Notes under the pieces: model-generated
Told to the model about the DNA's origin: nothing
Seen by the model: only the letters and a program-made list of their open reading frames with translations
Database searches by the model: none
Shown here: positions 1 through 10,537 of the stretch, one piece after another
Layout of the letters: each line of letters begins with the position of its first letter
How positions within the stretch are numbered: position 1 is the stretch's first letter
Position numbers and translations under genes: made by a program
NCBI GenBank assembly: GCA_028279765.1
Contig: JANQND010000019.1
Span: 1-64,000, forward strand
Origin: Candidatus Nanoarchaeia archaeon
GTDB taxonomy: Archaea; Nanobdellota; Nanobdellia; Woesearchaeales; WJIZ01
Length of the DNA: 64,000 bases
Direction: 5' to 3'

Positions 1-831
1 TTGTGAGGCAACCTCTGCCAAGTCTCCTCCGATTGCTTCAAATTTCGTTATTCCGGAACCGTTGATAAGCTTAGCATATTCTTCAGGCTGGCCAAAGTAG
101 ACAAAAATTGGAAGCCCCTGACCTAAGGACTGCAAATCAATATGCTCGATGTCTGTGAGAATGCCCCAGTCCTTATCTAAGGATTTATATGCTCTTTGAG
201 TAATTTTCACAAGGTTTTCTTCAGGCTGGCTGGTAATTTTTTCTCCATCAAATTGATTGACCCATCGGATAGGGAAATGGCCCAGGAGAATCAGATTTTT
301 CTCACGCCTCAGATCCTCGCTTAATGAGTCCTTGTTTTTCTCATTCATGAAGTAAGGGGCAAGCCGCTCTTTAATAGCAAGAGGAGCAGCGGCAACTGCT
401 TCCATACCGAACCTCTCATCCAGAAGAATTGACCCTTCCATATCAGTAGTTTCCCAAAGCTGCTGCTGAAGGTCGTTGTAATCATCGAAATAGGTTAGCT
501 GAGGCTTTTCATATCCGTTTACTTTAAGAAAGGCCTGATAGTTTTTTACTACCGGCTTTTTTCGGGATTCAAGCAGAATGATTGATGCAGAGGTAGGAAG
601 AGTTTTTATCTTGAGCTCTGCATCACCAAGGTTCTCAAAGTACATGAATTCCCTTTGCAGAAGACCAGCGTATACAGACCCTAAATAGAGTTCTTTCCAT
701 CCCTTCGTGTTCGCAATAACTACTTCTTTCTCTACCTGTGCAGTAACCAGCAGGGCAAAGAGAGAGCAGCAGAATAAACAGAGCGTTATACAAACTATCA
801 GTCTCTTTTGAACCACTCTTTTTTTATTCAT
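1..831 (-). CDS. Secreted protein, 3' end truncated by window edge
   Basis: Open minus-strand frame from ATG at 831 (MNKKRVVQKRLIVCITLCLFCCSLFALLVTAQVEKEVVIANTKGW...) running off the left edge; N-terminal signal peptide. Confidence 0.7.
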   Translation of the reverse strand, partial: MNKKRVVQKRLIVCITLCLFCCSLFALLVTAQVEKEVVIANTKGWKELYLGSVYAGLLQREFMYFENLGDAELKIKTLPTSASIILLESRKKPVVKNYQAFLKVNGYEKPQLTYFDDYNDLQQQLWETTDMEGSILLDERFGMEAVAAAPLAIKERLAPYFMNEKNKDSLSEDLRREKNLILLGHFPIRWVNQFDGEKITSQPEENLVKITQRAYKSLDKDWGILTDIEHIDLQSLGQGLPIFVYFGQPEEYAKLINGSGITKFEAIGGDLAEVASQ

Positions 832-880
832 TTTCTTAGTTTGCACTCTTTCAGCTATTTCATACGAAGAACAGGAATCC

Positions 881-2599
881 TCATGACTTCTTCTTTCTTT
901 TGCGTAAGTAGAATACTACACCTGCCACAATTACCACAAGCAGTATAGCCGCACCGACAGGCGACCCTTCTCCGGTCAGTCCTACGACCATCGCGGTTAT
1001 TCCGGCACCAAATGATGTTTCAACTTTGAATTCAGGAGTAAGAGAGAGTGTCTTCACCATTGCTGTAGGAGAGCTGCCATAAGTAATGACTACATTGAAT
1101 TTTTCATTCTCTTGTTGATCTATCTCGTCAAGTTCAACAGAGAGATACATTTTCTTGGTCTCTCCTGCTTTAATACTTCCTTCCTTTTGAAGGTCTTCTT
1201 CAAGCCCGCTTACAATGAGCCTCATGATTTTTGCTGAAAGATAGGTGTCCTTTTGCCCGTCATTAGTAAGTTCAATTCCTATTCTTTTAAGCGCAGGATA
1301 GTACGCGATATCATCAAGTTGAAGAGATAACCCCTCGGTGCTTATTTCCTCGATTTCAAGTTTCGTGCTAAAGGGAGGACCGAATCGGTTTTCCATTGTC
1401 AGAAATGAATCCAATTGCGAGGGCTCTGTCCCATAGGAAGTATAGAACTCTACCTGCGTATCATCAGAAATTTTATCCAAAGGAATTGTTACATCATATA
1501 CAACCGGTAACACTTCCTGAGGTCCCAGAAACTGCACCTCTTCATCAGATGCTGTGGCGATTTCCTCACCATTCGTGTTTATCGATAATGTGGTAAGCTC
1601 ATAGAGGCCTGCGCTTCCTATGTTATTAAAATAGACGGCGAGTTGTTTTGATTTTGGATTGTATGCTGCCCGGGTAACGGTGAGGCCAAGAGTTGGCTGG
1701 GGCATTTGGAACATATTGAGTGCATAGACTTTTCCGGAATTAGAAGAATCGCTTTGCCCGAATTTGACAAAGATACTAATTTCCTTGTTACTTCGTGACC
1801 GAATGGTTTCTCCCACAACAGAGAGCTTATTGCCCACTAAAACGACACTCTTAACATTGTTCTGCTGCAGAAAGTCGTAGGTATCATCCATAATCTTATT
1901 TGGGCCAGAGAGAAGGATGGGGTTCTTTGTGGTAAAGAATTCGGATTCAAGCACTGATCCATCAGTGAGCACTACATTATCAAGAGTATCAAAGCGCTTT
2001 GCTATTTCCTGGCTGTCCAGATAGATGTTATTGTTGTTGGTTGTCTCTGTGATAAAGGGATCTATTTGCTCAAGAATGTCTCTCTTAAAATTCCCGATTG
2101 CTAAAACACTGGGCGATCCCTGAATTTTTTGGACAACATCTCCTACATTTTCATCATCAACAATGAATACCCATGACCCGGTTTGTACGGCATAGGAGCC
2201 GATTGCAATAGCGAGCTTGAAATTTTCCCTGGCAATTAGGATATAGGGAACACCATCAGGCGCAAGATCAAGATTATAACTCTCAGTTTTTTGTTCATCT
2301 ATAATATCGTATCCTGCAGAGCTTAGCTGACCCCCTATATTTTTTATGAATGGCTGCGAGTCAGACTCATAAATCTCCAGTTGTGCTGCTGGGGGCACGA
2401 CCTTGGCGAGTGCTGCAATGGATTCCGACGTTGCAAATAGTGCGCGATCTCCGTTTTGATTTGCGTGCAAGAGTACACTATATACGTCAACCCAGTCCTG
2501 AGTGTTTGCTAAGATGATAGCATGCGCAGACGAAGCGCATAGAGATAGTAAGACACAGGCAACGAAAAGCGTAATTGTTTTCCTAAAGGAAGTAGTCAT
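881..2599 (-). CDS. Surface-exposed protein with signal peptide and C-terminal TM anchor (S-layer / cell-wall-binding-like)
   Basis: 572 aa; N-terminal signal; C-terminal hydrophobic segment followed by RKRKKKS. Confidence 0.75.
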   Translation of the reverse strand: MTTSFRKTITLFVACVLLSLCASSAHAIILANTQDWVDVYSVLLHANQNGDRALFATSESIAALAKVVPPAAQLEIYESDSQPFIKNIGGQLSSAGYDIIDEQKTESYNLDLAPDGVPYILIARENFKLAIAIGSYAVQTGSWVFIVDDENVGDVVQKIQGSPSVLAIGNFKRDILEQIDPFITETTNNNNIYLDSQEIAKRFDTLDNVVLTDGSVLESEFFTTKNPILLSGPNKIMDDTYDFLQQNNVKSVVLVGNKLSVVGETIRSRSNKEISIFVKFGQSDSSNSGKVYALNMFQMPQPTLGLTVTRAAYNPKSKQLAVYFNNIGSAGLYELTTLSINTNGEEIATASDEEVQFLGPQEVLPVVYDVTIPLDKISDDTQVEFYTSYGTEPSQLDSFLTMENRFGPPFSTKLEIEEISTEGLSLQLDDIAYYPALKRIGIELTNDGQKDTYLSAKIMRLIVSGLEEDLQKEGSIKAGETKKMYLSVELDEIDQQENEKFNVVITYGSSPTAMVKTLSLTPEFKVETSFGAGITAMVVGLTGEGSPVGAAILLVVIVAGVVFYLRKRKKKS

Positions 2600-2850
2600 A
2601 TTGTTATCCCACCCACTATTACATACAAAAATAATTCTTATTCCTTTTCTTTTTTTCCGTTATATATAAATGTTTTTATTAAGGATAATTTATTTTAGTT
2701 TTTTCCCTTCTTTTTGTTTTGACGGATAACTTTTCAACAAAGAGAGAGAGTTTAATAAATTAAAGACGATAAAAAGAAAAAATAAAGGGAAGAGAGAAAA
2801 AGAAAGAAAGAAAGAAATGAACCTACTGATGTAGATTCTGTTTCAGTCAA

Positions 2851-3540
2851 TTAAGGGAGTTCCAGATAAAAATTGTATGTTGTCGTTGCGCTGCTGGCTG
2901 CAGGAGCGAGTATCTGATAATCTACCTGCTGACCGGTTTTGAACGAGGTTGTGTTCTGGATTGCCATGCCTGCCCATACGTTCACATCTCCTGTAGAGTC
3001 TGCAAGGGAATAGGTTTCCAAGGAACCAGAAGACCCTCCCTGATAGGTCGTTGTAAATGGTGTGCTAGCAATTGGACCCAGCCCGGCACTCTGGAATGCT
3101 TTCGTAGATGAAAATGTGTTGTTGTAACCATCTGTATTTGATGTGGCAACGGCTGCTGGTGCAAGTGCCTGGCTTCCAGCCTGCAATCCTGCCCAGTTGC
3201 TGATGGTGCCATTTGCTGCATATACTACTGAGTTAGTGAGATTTGATACTGTCCATTGGTAGAATACATTGCTTGAAGCATCTGCAAGCTGCAGTCCTCC
3301 GGTAATAAAACCATAGAAACCTGCCCAGTTGCTGGTGATTTGTGTTCCCGTAACGTTGACAAGGGTCACATTTCCTCCAGTAGTATCGACGGTACCGGAA
3401 GCAGATCCTGAGCCGGACTCAGATGCTCCGACCGTCACTACTCCTCCAGTAGGATCAGCATAGGCAATAGAAGCTAGAGATATTGCCATTGCCATAACTG
3501 CTGCTAATATTAATTGTTTTTTCGTGTTCATTTTCATCAT
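2851..3540 (-). CDS. Secreted protein, paralogue of next ORF
   Basis: Signal peptide; shares G..QL.D.SSNV...WT...VYA pattern with ORF 3665-4333. Confidence 0.75.
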   Translation of the reverse strand: MMKMNTKKQLILAAVMAMAISLASIAYADPTGGVVTVGASESGSGSASGTVDTTGGNVTLVNVTGTQITSNWAGFYGFITGGLQLADASSNVFYQWTVSNLTNSVVYAANGTISNWAGLQAGSQALAPAAVATSNTDGYNNTFSSTKAFQSAGLGPIASTPFTTTYQGGSSGSLETYSLADSTGDVNVWAGMAIQNTTSFKTGQQVDYQILAPAASSATTTYNFYLELP

Positions 3541-3664
3541 TTTTTACCTCAGTTTTTGTTATTTGTGATGTAATGATCGTGATCGGTTTTTTCTTGTTCT
3601 TTCTTTCTTGGTGTTTTCCCGGGGAAAACAACAACAAAATAAAAAATATAAAAAATGAGCTTTC

Positions 3665-4333
3665 TTAGACAAGCTCAGCATATAGGTTCCAGGTTGTTGC
3701 AGTAGTATCTCCTGCGGTTCCGTCTTCCGGAATAATCATTTGATAATCTACTGTTGTTCCACTATAACTGGTTCCTGCACTCTCTACCCTTCCTGCGAAA
3801 ACAACATTCGTTGTATCCCATAGAGAATAGGTCTTCCACGTAGTTGCACCGCTGCTCAAAGTAGTTGCAAAGTCGGAACTCAAAGTGAAGATACCTGACC
3901 CAATGCTCTCTGATCCTCCAGTAAAGGTAAGAGAATAGTTGTCACTTCCCGTCGCAAGATGAGTGTATACACCTTCTACATTTGCCTGAGAGGCGTCAGC
4001 GAGTGAACCCCAAGTTGGGCTTGCTTCACTTGCATATACTAATCTACCGGATCCCGTCCAAGTGAACAGAACATTACTGCTTCCGTCCCCTAGCTGGATT
4101 GATCCTGAAACATTTCCCAGCAGACCAGACCATCGATAGGTAGACATGTTTGCTTCAAGGTTAGCTTGAGTTACATTTCCTGCTTCAATACTTACTGTTC
4201 CAGCAGATCCTGCTGAAAACTCTCCTAAATCCTGAGAGCTTGTGACTGTTGCGCCGCCTGGTTCCGCTGCATATACAGCATACATGGAAACAAGCGTAAC
4301 AATGAGAGCCACCATCATCGTTTTCGTTTTCAT
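3665..4333 (-). CDS. Secreted protein, paralogue of previous ORF
   Basis: Signal peptide; similar motif order to ORF 2851-3540. Confidence 0.75.
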   Translation of the reverse strand: MKTKTMMVALIVTLVSMYAVYAAEPGGATVTSSQDLGEFSAGSAGTVSIEAGNVTQANLEANMSTYRWSGLLGNVSGSIQLGDGSSNVLFTWTGSGRLVYASEASPTWGSLADASQANVEGVYTHLATGSDNYSLTFTGGSESIGSGIFTLSSDFATTLSSGATTWKTYSLWDTTNVVFAGRVESAGTSYSGTTVDYQMIIPEDGTAGDTTATTWNLYAELV

Positions 4334-4677
4334 TTTCTAATAGTCACCTCCGGTTATACATGTCCCTACAAACCTCTGTAAGTATAGACATTTGTACCTT
4401 AGTCTAATTTCTTTGAATCGCTAGTATATATACTTTTCCATTTGGGATAAATTATCTTAATTAATATCCTTTATTTATAGTCGAAAAAGCTGGTTTGGAT
4501 AAGTAATTATTTCTCTTACCTTTTTTCTATTTTTATGGATAAATAACCTCTTATTCCCTGATAATTGAAGTGGAGTTTTCTTAACGATGTTCTTGCTCCA
4601 TGCCTGGCAGCTGCTATATGCTATTGTTTAAATCAAAGAAATTTCTGAGAATTAGGCGCTGAAGGCTTCTCCCTTAT

Positions 4678-5337
4678 CTAGTAGAGGATTCCTATAACTA
4701 CTGCTGAAATATTGTCAAAACGGATTATGACATCATCCTCAAAGAGATTATTGTCGCCCTTTGTTATATAGTACATTCCCTGCTCATCCTGCCCGATCTT
4801 TGCAACCCGGTGGACAACGTTAAGCATTTCATGCTGATATACTAAGATATCACCAACGGTGATGTCTGTTTCATCCTGGGGCTTTGCAGTAAGAATTGTT
4901 GCACCTTCGTCTAAAAGCGGGTCCATGGAATTCGTGTCGAAGATGTAGTATTTTTCTACGCCTTTGACATCAAGAACAACGCGTGATTGCTGGATTTGGA
5001 TCTGATCCTCTGATACCCAGTCTTTAGGGCTGGGATGCTCCACTTCCTTTGATTCCTCAGAGGGATGAGAAGGAGGAGAGAGCTTTTGCCGCGTTTGGTT
5101 CCCCAACTCTTCAGAGAGTTCCAGGACCTGTTCTGAGATTTGCTCATGCTCCCTTCCCAGATCAATGTTTTGCTGCAAAATGTCCTGATCCAACTCTTCT
5201 GCTTCGATGATCTGTTCCTGCAGCCTGAGGAATTCATCAAGATCTTCTGTCGAGGGTTCCTGAGAAGGAGAAGAGGGTGTGCATGAAAAAACCAATAGTG
5301 AGGCAGCAAGCAATGATACGAGCATGGTTCTTCTCAT
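4678..5337 (-). CDS. Lipoprotein with signal-peptidase-I-like (S24/S26) domain
   Basis: Lipobox LLVFSC; NSMDPLLDEGA (Ser), HRVAKI (His), TKGDNN (Asp) motifs in Sec11-type order. Confidence 0.75.
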   Translation of the reverse strand: MRRTMLVSLLAASLLVFSCTPSSPSQEPSTEDLDEFLRLQEQIIEAEELDQDILQQNIDLGREHEQISEQVLELSEELGNQTRQKLSPPSHPSEESKEVEHPSPKDWVSEDQIQIQQSRVVLDVKGVEKYYIFDTNSMDPLLDEGATILTAKPQDETDITVGDILVYQHEMLNVVHRVAKIGQDEQGMYYITKGDNNLFEDDVIIRFDNISAVVIGILY

Positions 5338-6593
5338 TTTTCATCCTGCTCTTGATTATGGGTCTTCTTGAATTCATCGATAAATTTTCTTTGTTCCAAC
5401 GCTATTTCCTGCCTGATATGCCTTACTAAGATATTAAACGAATGCGCGACCTTATTTATCTCATCAAAGGATTTCACTTCAATATCCTCTTCAAGATTTC
5501 CCTGATAGGCTTCAATGATAGCATTTGTCAGTTTCTGCAGGGGCCTTGTCAGACTGCGCGAGACGAGAAGAGATATTATAAGAGAAAACCCGAGTGTGGC
5601 AATGAAGTTAATGAGAAAAAGATACTGCTGCTCTTTTTTGCTGTACAAGTGAATAGATTGCTGATAATTCTGGTCAGACATACCAAAGCCTATCGCACCA
5701 ATGACTTCAGACTTATAATTTTTTAGCGGTGTGTAAATTCCGTATCCCCAGCTGTCAACGACCCATAACCTGCCGTGAAATACCTGCCCTTTTTCGATCG
5801 TTTCTTCAACTGCAATCTTTGAGAGCACAGTTCCTACAAATCGAACATCCTTTTGAGTTTTTATTGTCGTTGATATCCTTACATCATTTTGAAAGATGGA
5901 TGCTCCGAACCCTGTTAATTCATCGACCTCATCAGGGAGGGAATGATCCCTGTTCAGAACGTCCACCAAAACAAGCGCTCCTTTTGTTTCTCCCTTGATA
6001 GAGAGAGGGACAACGGCAACCAGGGCAAGGGCATCATTGTGGTAGACCACTTCCTCGACTTTTTTTTCGTAAGGGAGAGGAATTCTTCTGGTGCGCGCCT
6101 GAAGGTATAGCTCTTCGCTTTCCTGTTTTAATTCATCCTGCGGAACGATCGCTGTGGAGGCTAACGGAAGGGAGCTTTCCAGTGCGTACTTTACAATGCC
6201 ATCAAGTAGTAGCCGGCCTCCGTTTTTCTGTATGTCCGGGCGGATAAAGACATTCGTGTCCTCGTCTACAATTATCGCAATGTCAATGTCCTGCGCATCC
6301 TGCATGCTTTGCAGCTTTTTGCTCAGCTTAGGATCCTGAAACATAAGCTCCTCCTCAACTCCCAGCACACCTGCAATTTGAATCCCTCTTTTGAGTAGTG
6401 CGTCGAGCTTAGAGTTGTAGAGATTCTCGATCATTGAGGATTGCTTGAGCAGGTTTTGTTCACTTACTGCCTGTACCCGCTCATCAATGTTCTGCATAGC
6501 AAGAAATGAGAGAATGAATAAGCACAGGGAAATCGCAAAGAAGACAACTATGAATACATACAATTTAAAGCTCTTGAGGAATTTTAGTGTCAT
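5334..6593 (-). CDS. Cache-like extracellular sensor with HAMP domain, no output domain
   Basis: Two TMs, large extracytoplasmic region, SRSLTRPLQKLTNAI...FDEINKVAHSFN HAMP pattern; overlaps the S26 gene by 4 nt. Confidence 0.75.
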   Translation of the reverse strand: MTLKFLKSFKLYVFIVVFFAISLCLFILSFLAMQNIDERVQAVSEQNLLKQSSMIENLYNSKLDALLKRGIQIAGVLGVEEELMFQDPKLSKKLQSMQDAQDIDIAIIVDEDTNVFIRPDIQKNGGRLLLDGIVKYALESSLPLASTAIVPQDELKQESEELYLQARTRRIPLPYEKKVEEVVYHNDALALVAVVPLSIKGETKGALVLVDVLNRDHSLPDEVDELTGFGASIFQNDVRISTTIKTQKDVRFVGTVLSKIAVEETIEKGQVFHGRLWVVDSWGYGIYTPLKNYKSEVIGAIGFGMSDQNYQQSIHLYSKKEQQYLFLINFIATLGFSLIISLLVSRSLTRPLQKLTNAIIEAYQGNLEEDIEVKSFDEINKVAHSFNILVRHIRQEIALEQRKFIDEFKKTHNQEQDEK

Positions 6594-6725
6594 GATCTCC
6601 GCTCAAATGTGCAAAAAAATATCATTTTTACTATATTAGTAGCCCTTTTGGATAAACAAACTTAAAAAAGTTGCGGATTATTTGTTGAAAGAAGCATATT
6701 AGGGATGATTTTGTACGGTTCAAAG

Positions 6726-6737
6726 CTTTTATAAAGG
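6726..6737 (+). promoter_or_regulatory. TATA-like box upstream of DHH gene
   Basis: CTTTTATAAAGG about 25-35 nt before start at 6759. Confidence 0.5.
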
Positions 6738-6758
6738 TCACTCTTATCACCTGATCAG

Positions 6759-7805
6759 ATGAAGGGCCTTACAGAAAAAGAATTGCAGGATATTCGTGAT
6801 GAACTCTCAACTTCAAAACGACCCATCTTCTTATTTGATGATGATGCCGATGGAGTAACCAGCTTTTTGCTGTTGTATCGGTTTATTAAAGAAGGTAAAG
6901 GTGTAATTATCAAGAGCAGGCCGCTCATTGATACAAAATTCGTTAAGAGCGTGATTGATTATGATGCCGATAAAGTATTCATTCTCGACATTGCTACTAT
7001 GGAACAAGATTTTGTAGATCAAGTAAAGCGCCCTGTGGTCTGGATTGATCATCACGGAGTTCAGGATCTGCAAAAAGTAAAATATTTCAATCCGCGTGTG
7101 CATGTCAGCGACGTAGTGTATCCGACATCTAACCTCTGCTATGATGTAGTGGAAGATGATTTGTGGCTTGCAATGTGCGGATGCATTGGAGACTGGATGA
7201 TCCCTCATTTTAAGGATGAGTTTTGTGAGAAGTATCCCGATTTAATGGATCCTGCTATCACTCATCCAGGGGAGGTTCTTTTTGATACAGAGCTTGGAAA
7301 GCTTGTTCGTATTCTTGGGTTTAATCTCAAGGGGTCTACCAGGGATGCGATGAAGTCTGTCAAGGTTCTTACCCGAGTTAACAGCCCGTATGAAATTCTG
7401 CGACAGGAAAGCCCTCAAGGAAAATTTATTTTCAAGCGATATGAGCAAGTAAATAAGGAATATAGTGCGCTTCTTGCAGATGTGAAAAAGCAAGTGAAAG
7501 AAGAAGACAAGTTTTTGGTGTATAGGTACCAGGAAGATAAGATGAGTTTCACCAGCGACCTTTCTAATGAATTACTTTATCGATATCCAGAGAAAATTAT
7601 TATTATAGCTAGGGAAAAATCAGGTGAGATGCGCATGAGTCTTCGCTCTTCAAAGCTGATCATTCCCCCTCTTCTTGAGAAAGCGCTTGTAGGTATTGAA
7701 GGATATGGCGGGGGGCACGAACATGCCTGCGGCTGCTGTGTGAAGAAAGAGCAGTTCGATGAATTTCTATCCCATTTTGAGCAAGAGATTGAAAAGGAAG
7801 AGTGA
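6759..7805 (+). CDS. DHH/DHHA1 family phosphoesterase (RecJ-like)
   Basis: FDDDADGV, WIDHHG and C-terminal GGGHEHACGC motifs. Confidence 0.85.
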   Translation: MKGLTEKELQDIRDELSTSKRPIFLFDDDADGVTSFLLLYRFIKEGKGVIIKSRPLIDTKFVKSVIDYDADKVFILDIATMEQDFVDQVKRPVVWIDHHGVQDLQKVKYFNPRVHVSDVVYPTSNLCYDVVEDDLWLAMCGCIGDWMIPHFKDEFCEKYPDLMDPAITHPGEVLFDTELGKLVRILGFNLKGSTRDAMKSVKVLTRVNSPYEILRQESPQGKFIFKRYEQVNKEYSALLADVKKQVKEEDKFLVYRYQEDKMSFTSDLSNELLYRYPEKIIIIAREKSGEMRMSLRSSKLIIPPLLEKALVGIEGYGGGHEHACGCCVKKEQFDEFLSHFEQEIEKEE

Positions 7806-7873
7806 GTGGGACTTCCGATCACTACTTATTAAAGATAATAAATATTTTAATAGGCAGAAGGGAATGCACTTCT

Positions 7874-8761
7874 ATGGATGAGCGGATTCTCACATATATT
7901 TCTGATTCCCTTGCTAAAGGCTACACTGAGACACAGGTTCGCCAGGCCCTGCAAAGTAGGGGATGGAAAGAGGAAGATATTAACACTGCTCTCTTTTTGG
8001 CGATGAACCAGCCGCCTATAGGCGATGAGTCGGTTCCTCAGCAAACAGAACCTACCGCAATGCAGAACAATGATAGTAATGAGTTGAGTAATATCAGCGA
8101 TTCTTTTTCAAATCACGTATCTGATCAGAAGCTTTCATTCTCTGATAGGATTCTTACGATTACCAAAAACCCGAAAGAATTTTTTAGAAATATTGAGGCG
8201 TATAGCCTAGTGGATGGCTTGGTGTTCAACCTTATTCTCCTTACTATTCCGCTCGTTAGTGTGCTGGGATTTGTGTTTTTCTCCGTTCAGGGAGGATCCG
8301 GGCTGGAGTCTTTGATTTTGCTCCTCTTTAGCGTAATCTTTGCTGCAGTGAGCCTGGTAATGATCGTTATAACTATTCCTTTGCAATTTTTGCTTGCCTT
8401 CCTTGCAAAACTTGTCTTCAGCTGGTTTGGTGCAAAGACATCGTACAAGAATATGTATAATATATTTGCATTTTCTGCAGCCCCTATGATTCTGAGCTAT
8501 GTCTTTTATCTGGTTCCCTACGTAGGCCCGGTACTCTCTACTGTACTTAGTGTATGGTCAATTGTTGTTTTATTTATAGGCCTTACAGAGCATTTTGATC
8601 TTTCCTTGGGAAAAGTACTGGGAGCATTGGTTGTGTTCTTCTTCTTAGTTGGAATTCTTTTCGGAGCTATTCTATTGCTTATTTTGGTTGCTGGAGTAGG
8701 TGCTTTTGCTGCTCTTATTGGTTCAGGCAGTGGGCTCGAGGCGATCAACAGCACTGTTTAA
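7874..8761 (+). CDS. Yip1-like multi-TM protein with N-terminal helical module
   Basis: Internal ATG at 7874 preferred over 7802; MDERILTYISDSLAKGYTETQVRQALQSRGWKEEDINTAL then 5-6 TMs. Confidence 0.75.
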   Translation: MDERILTYISDSLAKGYTETQVRQALQSRGWKEEDINTALFLAMNQPPIGDESVPQQTEPTAMQNNDSNELSNISDSFSNHVSDQKLSFSDRILTITKNPKEFFRNIEAYSLVDGLVFNLILLTIPLVSVLGFVFFSVQGGSGLESLILLLFSVIFAAVSLVMIVITIPLQFLLAFLAKLVFSWFGAKTSYKNMYNIFAFSAAPMILSYVFYLVPYVGPVLSTVLSVWSIVVLFIGLTEHFDLSLGKVLGALVVFFFLVGILFGAILLLILVAGVGAFAALIGSGSGLEAINSTV

Positions 8762-8796
8762 CATTGGTCGCGCAGGAAAGAAGATATAAGTGTTAT

Positions 8797-10536
8797 TTAC
8801 CAGCCAGTTCTCTTGAATTTTTTTTCGAAGTCTGCAATAGAGAGATTAATGAGTGTTGGCCTTCCGTGAGGACAAGAATATGGGTTCTTTACTTCTTCTA
8901 ATTGCTGCAAGAGTTTTTGCATTTGTGGCCTAGTAAGCTCTTCGCCTGCTTTTATTGATGCCCTGCAAGAGAACCGAACTATTCGGCTTTCGATTTCCTC
9001 ATCCATGGAAGTTGATTTTGATGCTAAGAGCTCGTTAATAATGTCCACAAAGGTGTTTGATTTTATGCGATCAAAGATTTGCGGAATTGCCGTGAGCTTG
9101 ACCGTGTTATTCCCAAAATCCTCGAAAGAGAAGCCAAGCTTTTGGAGGTGCTTCTCATTTTCTTTTGCTGATTGATATTGATTAGGTGTAAGATCTATAA
9201 ACTGGGCGTTCACCAGGTCCTGCTTTTTTATGGCATTATCCTGTAATTGGCTCATGAATTTTTCATAATTAACACGCTCTTCTGCTGCATGCTGGTCAAT
9301 GATCGCCAGCCCCTGCGGGTTTTCTGCAATAATGTATGTTTTATTGATTTGCCCTAAGATGTTGAAGGGCCCTATTTTTGGTATCTTTGGTATCTCTTCA
9401 GGAATCTTGTCTTCTGTTTCTTTTTCTTCGTATTTTTTTGGTGCTTCTTCTTTTACCTGCAGCGTTTCCTGCTTCTCTTTTGAGAATGCGTATTGAGAGA
9501 CTGCACTTGCAGAGCCTTCAGAATCCAGGGATTCCTGTGCAACAAGATTTGCTGAGAATAATGCCTGTTTTATTGCTGTGATGATTTCTTTTTTGACTGC
9601 TTCTTCATCCTTGAGTTTGATAGTGGTCTTTGCCGGATGTACATTGACATCAATCTTTGCCGGATCAATGGTTAGGTTGAGAATGAAGAGAGGATGGCGG
9701 TTGATGAAGAGCAGAGTATGATACGCTTCGTAGATCGCGTCAGCTATGGTATTACTTTTTACGTATCGGTTGTTTACGTATAGTGATTGATCTGATTTAT
9801 CTGATCGTGTAAGCATTGGTTTTGAAATGAATCCGCTTAAAGAGAGAGTATCAGACTGGTAATCAATTTCAAGGAGATTCTTTGCTGTCTCTGCACCATA
9901 AATAAATGCGATATTGGATTGCTGAGAGAGAGTTTTCGGAGTGTTAAGAATTTCTTTCCCGTTATGGGAAAGAGAGAATGCGATGTGCTTGTGCAGAAGC
10001 GCATATTTTGTGACAATAGTAGTGATGTGATTCAATTCGACTTCGTCGCTTTTGAGGAATTTTTTTCTTGCGGGAACATTAAAAAAGAGATCGGTTATTT
10101 CAATGCTGGTTCCTTTTGGAGCGCCGACATGCTCTTTTTTTAGCTGCTTTCCTCCTTCTATTTCAATCATCATTGCAGTATCCTGATGCAGAGTCTTTGA
10201 AACTATTCTCGTGCTTGATACCTGCGCAATAGATGCCAAGGCCTCTCCCCTGAAACCCAGAGAGCGCACTTCAAAGAGATCATTCTCATCTTTGATTTTT
10301 GATGTCGCGTGCCGCTTGCAGCACATACTGAGGTCCTGCTCATCCATCCCTTCGCCATTATCGATGATCCTGATTTTCCTTTTTCCTGCTTGCTCGATTA
10401 CGAGTTTCATTTCATCGGCTTTTGCATCGATAGCATTTTCTATGAGTTCTTTGACAATTGATGCAGGCCGCTCAATGATTTCTCCGGCTGCAATTTTTGT
10501 TATCAATGCATCGTCCAAGAGGTGTATTTTTGCCAT
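8797..10536 (-). CDS. mutL: DNA mismatch repair protein MutL (endonuclease-type)
   Basis: KIAAGEIIERPASIVKELIENAIDA N-terminus; DQHAAEERVNYE (DQHA(X)2E(X)4E) and CPHGRP metal-site motifs. Confidence 0.95.
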   Translation of the reverse strand: MAKIHLLDDALITKIAAGEIIERPASIVKELIENAIDAKADEMKLVIEQAGKRKIRIIDNGEGMDEQDLSMCCKRHATSKIKDENDLFEVRSLGFRGEALASIAQVSSTRIVSKTLHQDTAMMIEIEGGKQLKKEHVGAPKGTSIEITDLFFNVPARKKFLKSDEVELNHITTIVTKYALLHKHIAFSLSHNGKEILNTPKTLSQQSNIAFIYGAETAKNLLEIDYQSDTLSLSGFISKPMLTRSDKSDQSLYVNNRYVKSNTIADAIYEAYHTLLFINRHPLFILNLTIDPAKIDVNVHPAKTTIKLKDEEAVKKEIITAIKQALFSANLVAQESLDSEGSASAVSQYAFSKEKQETLQVKEEAPKKYEEKETEDKIPEEIPKIPKIGPFNILGQINKTYIIAENPQGLAIIDQHAAEERVNYEKFMSQLQDNAIKKQDLVNAQFIDLTPNQYQSAKENEKHLQKLGFSFEDFGNNTVKLTAIPQIFDRIKSNTFVDIINELLASKSTSMDEEIESRIVRFSCRASIKAGEELTRPQMQKLLQQLEEVKNPYSCPHGRPTLINLSIADFEKKFKRTGW

Positions 10537-10537
10537 G

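Noticed and set aside
2785-2820. Purine-rich (gaaa)n tract
   Set aside because: Simple low-complexity repeat with no associated structure
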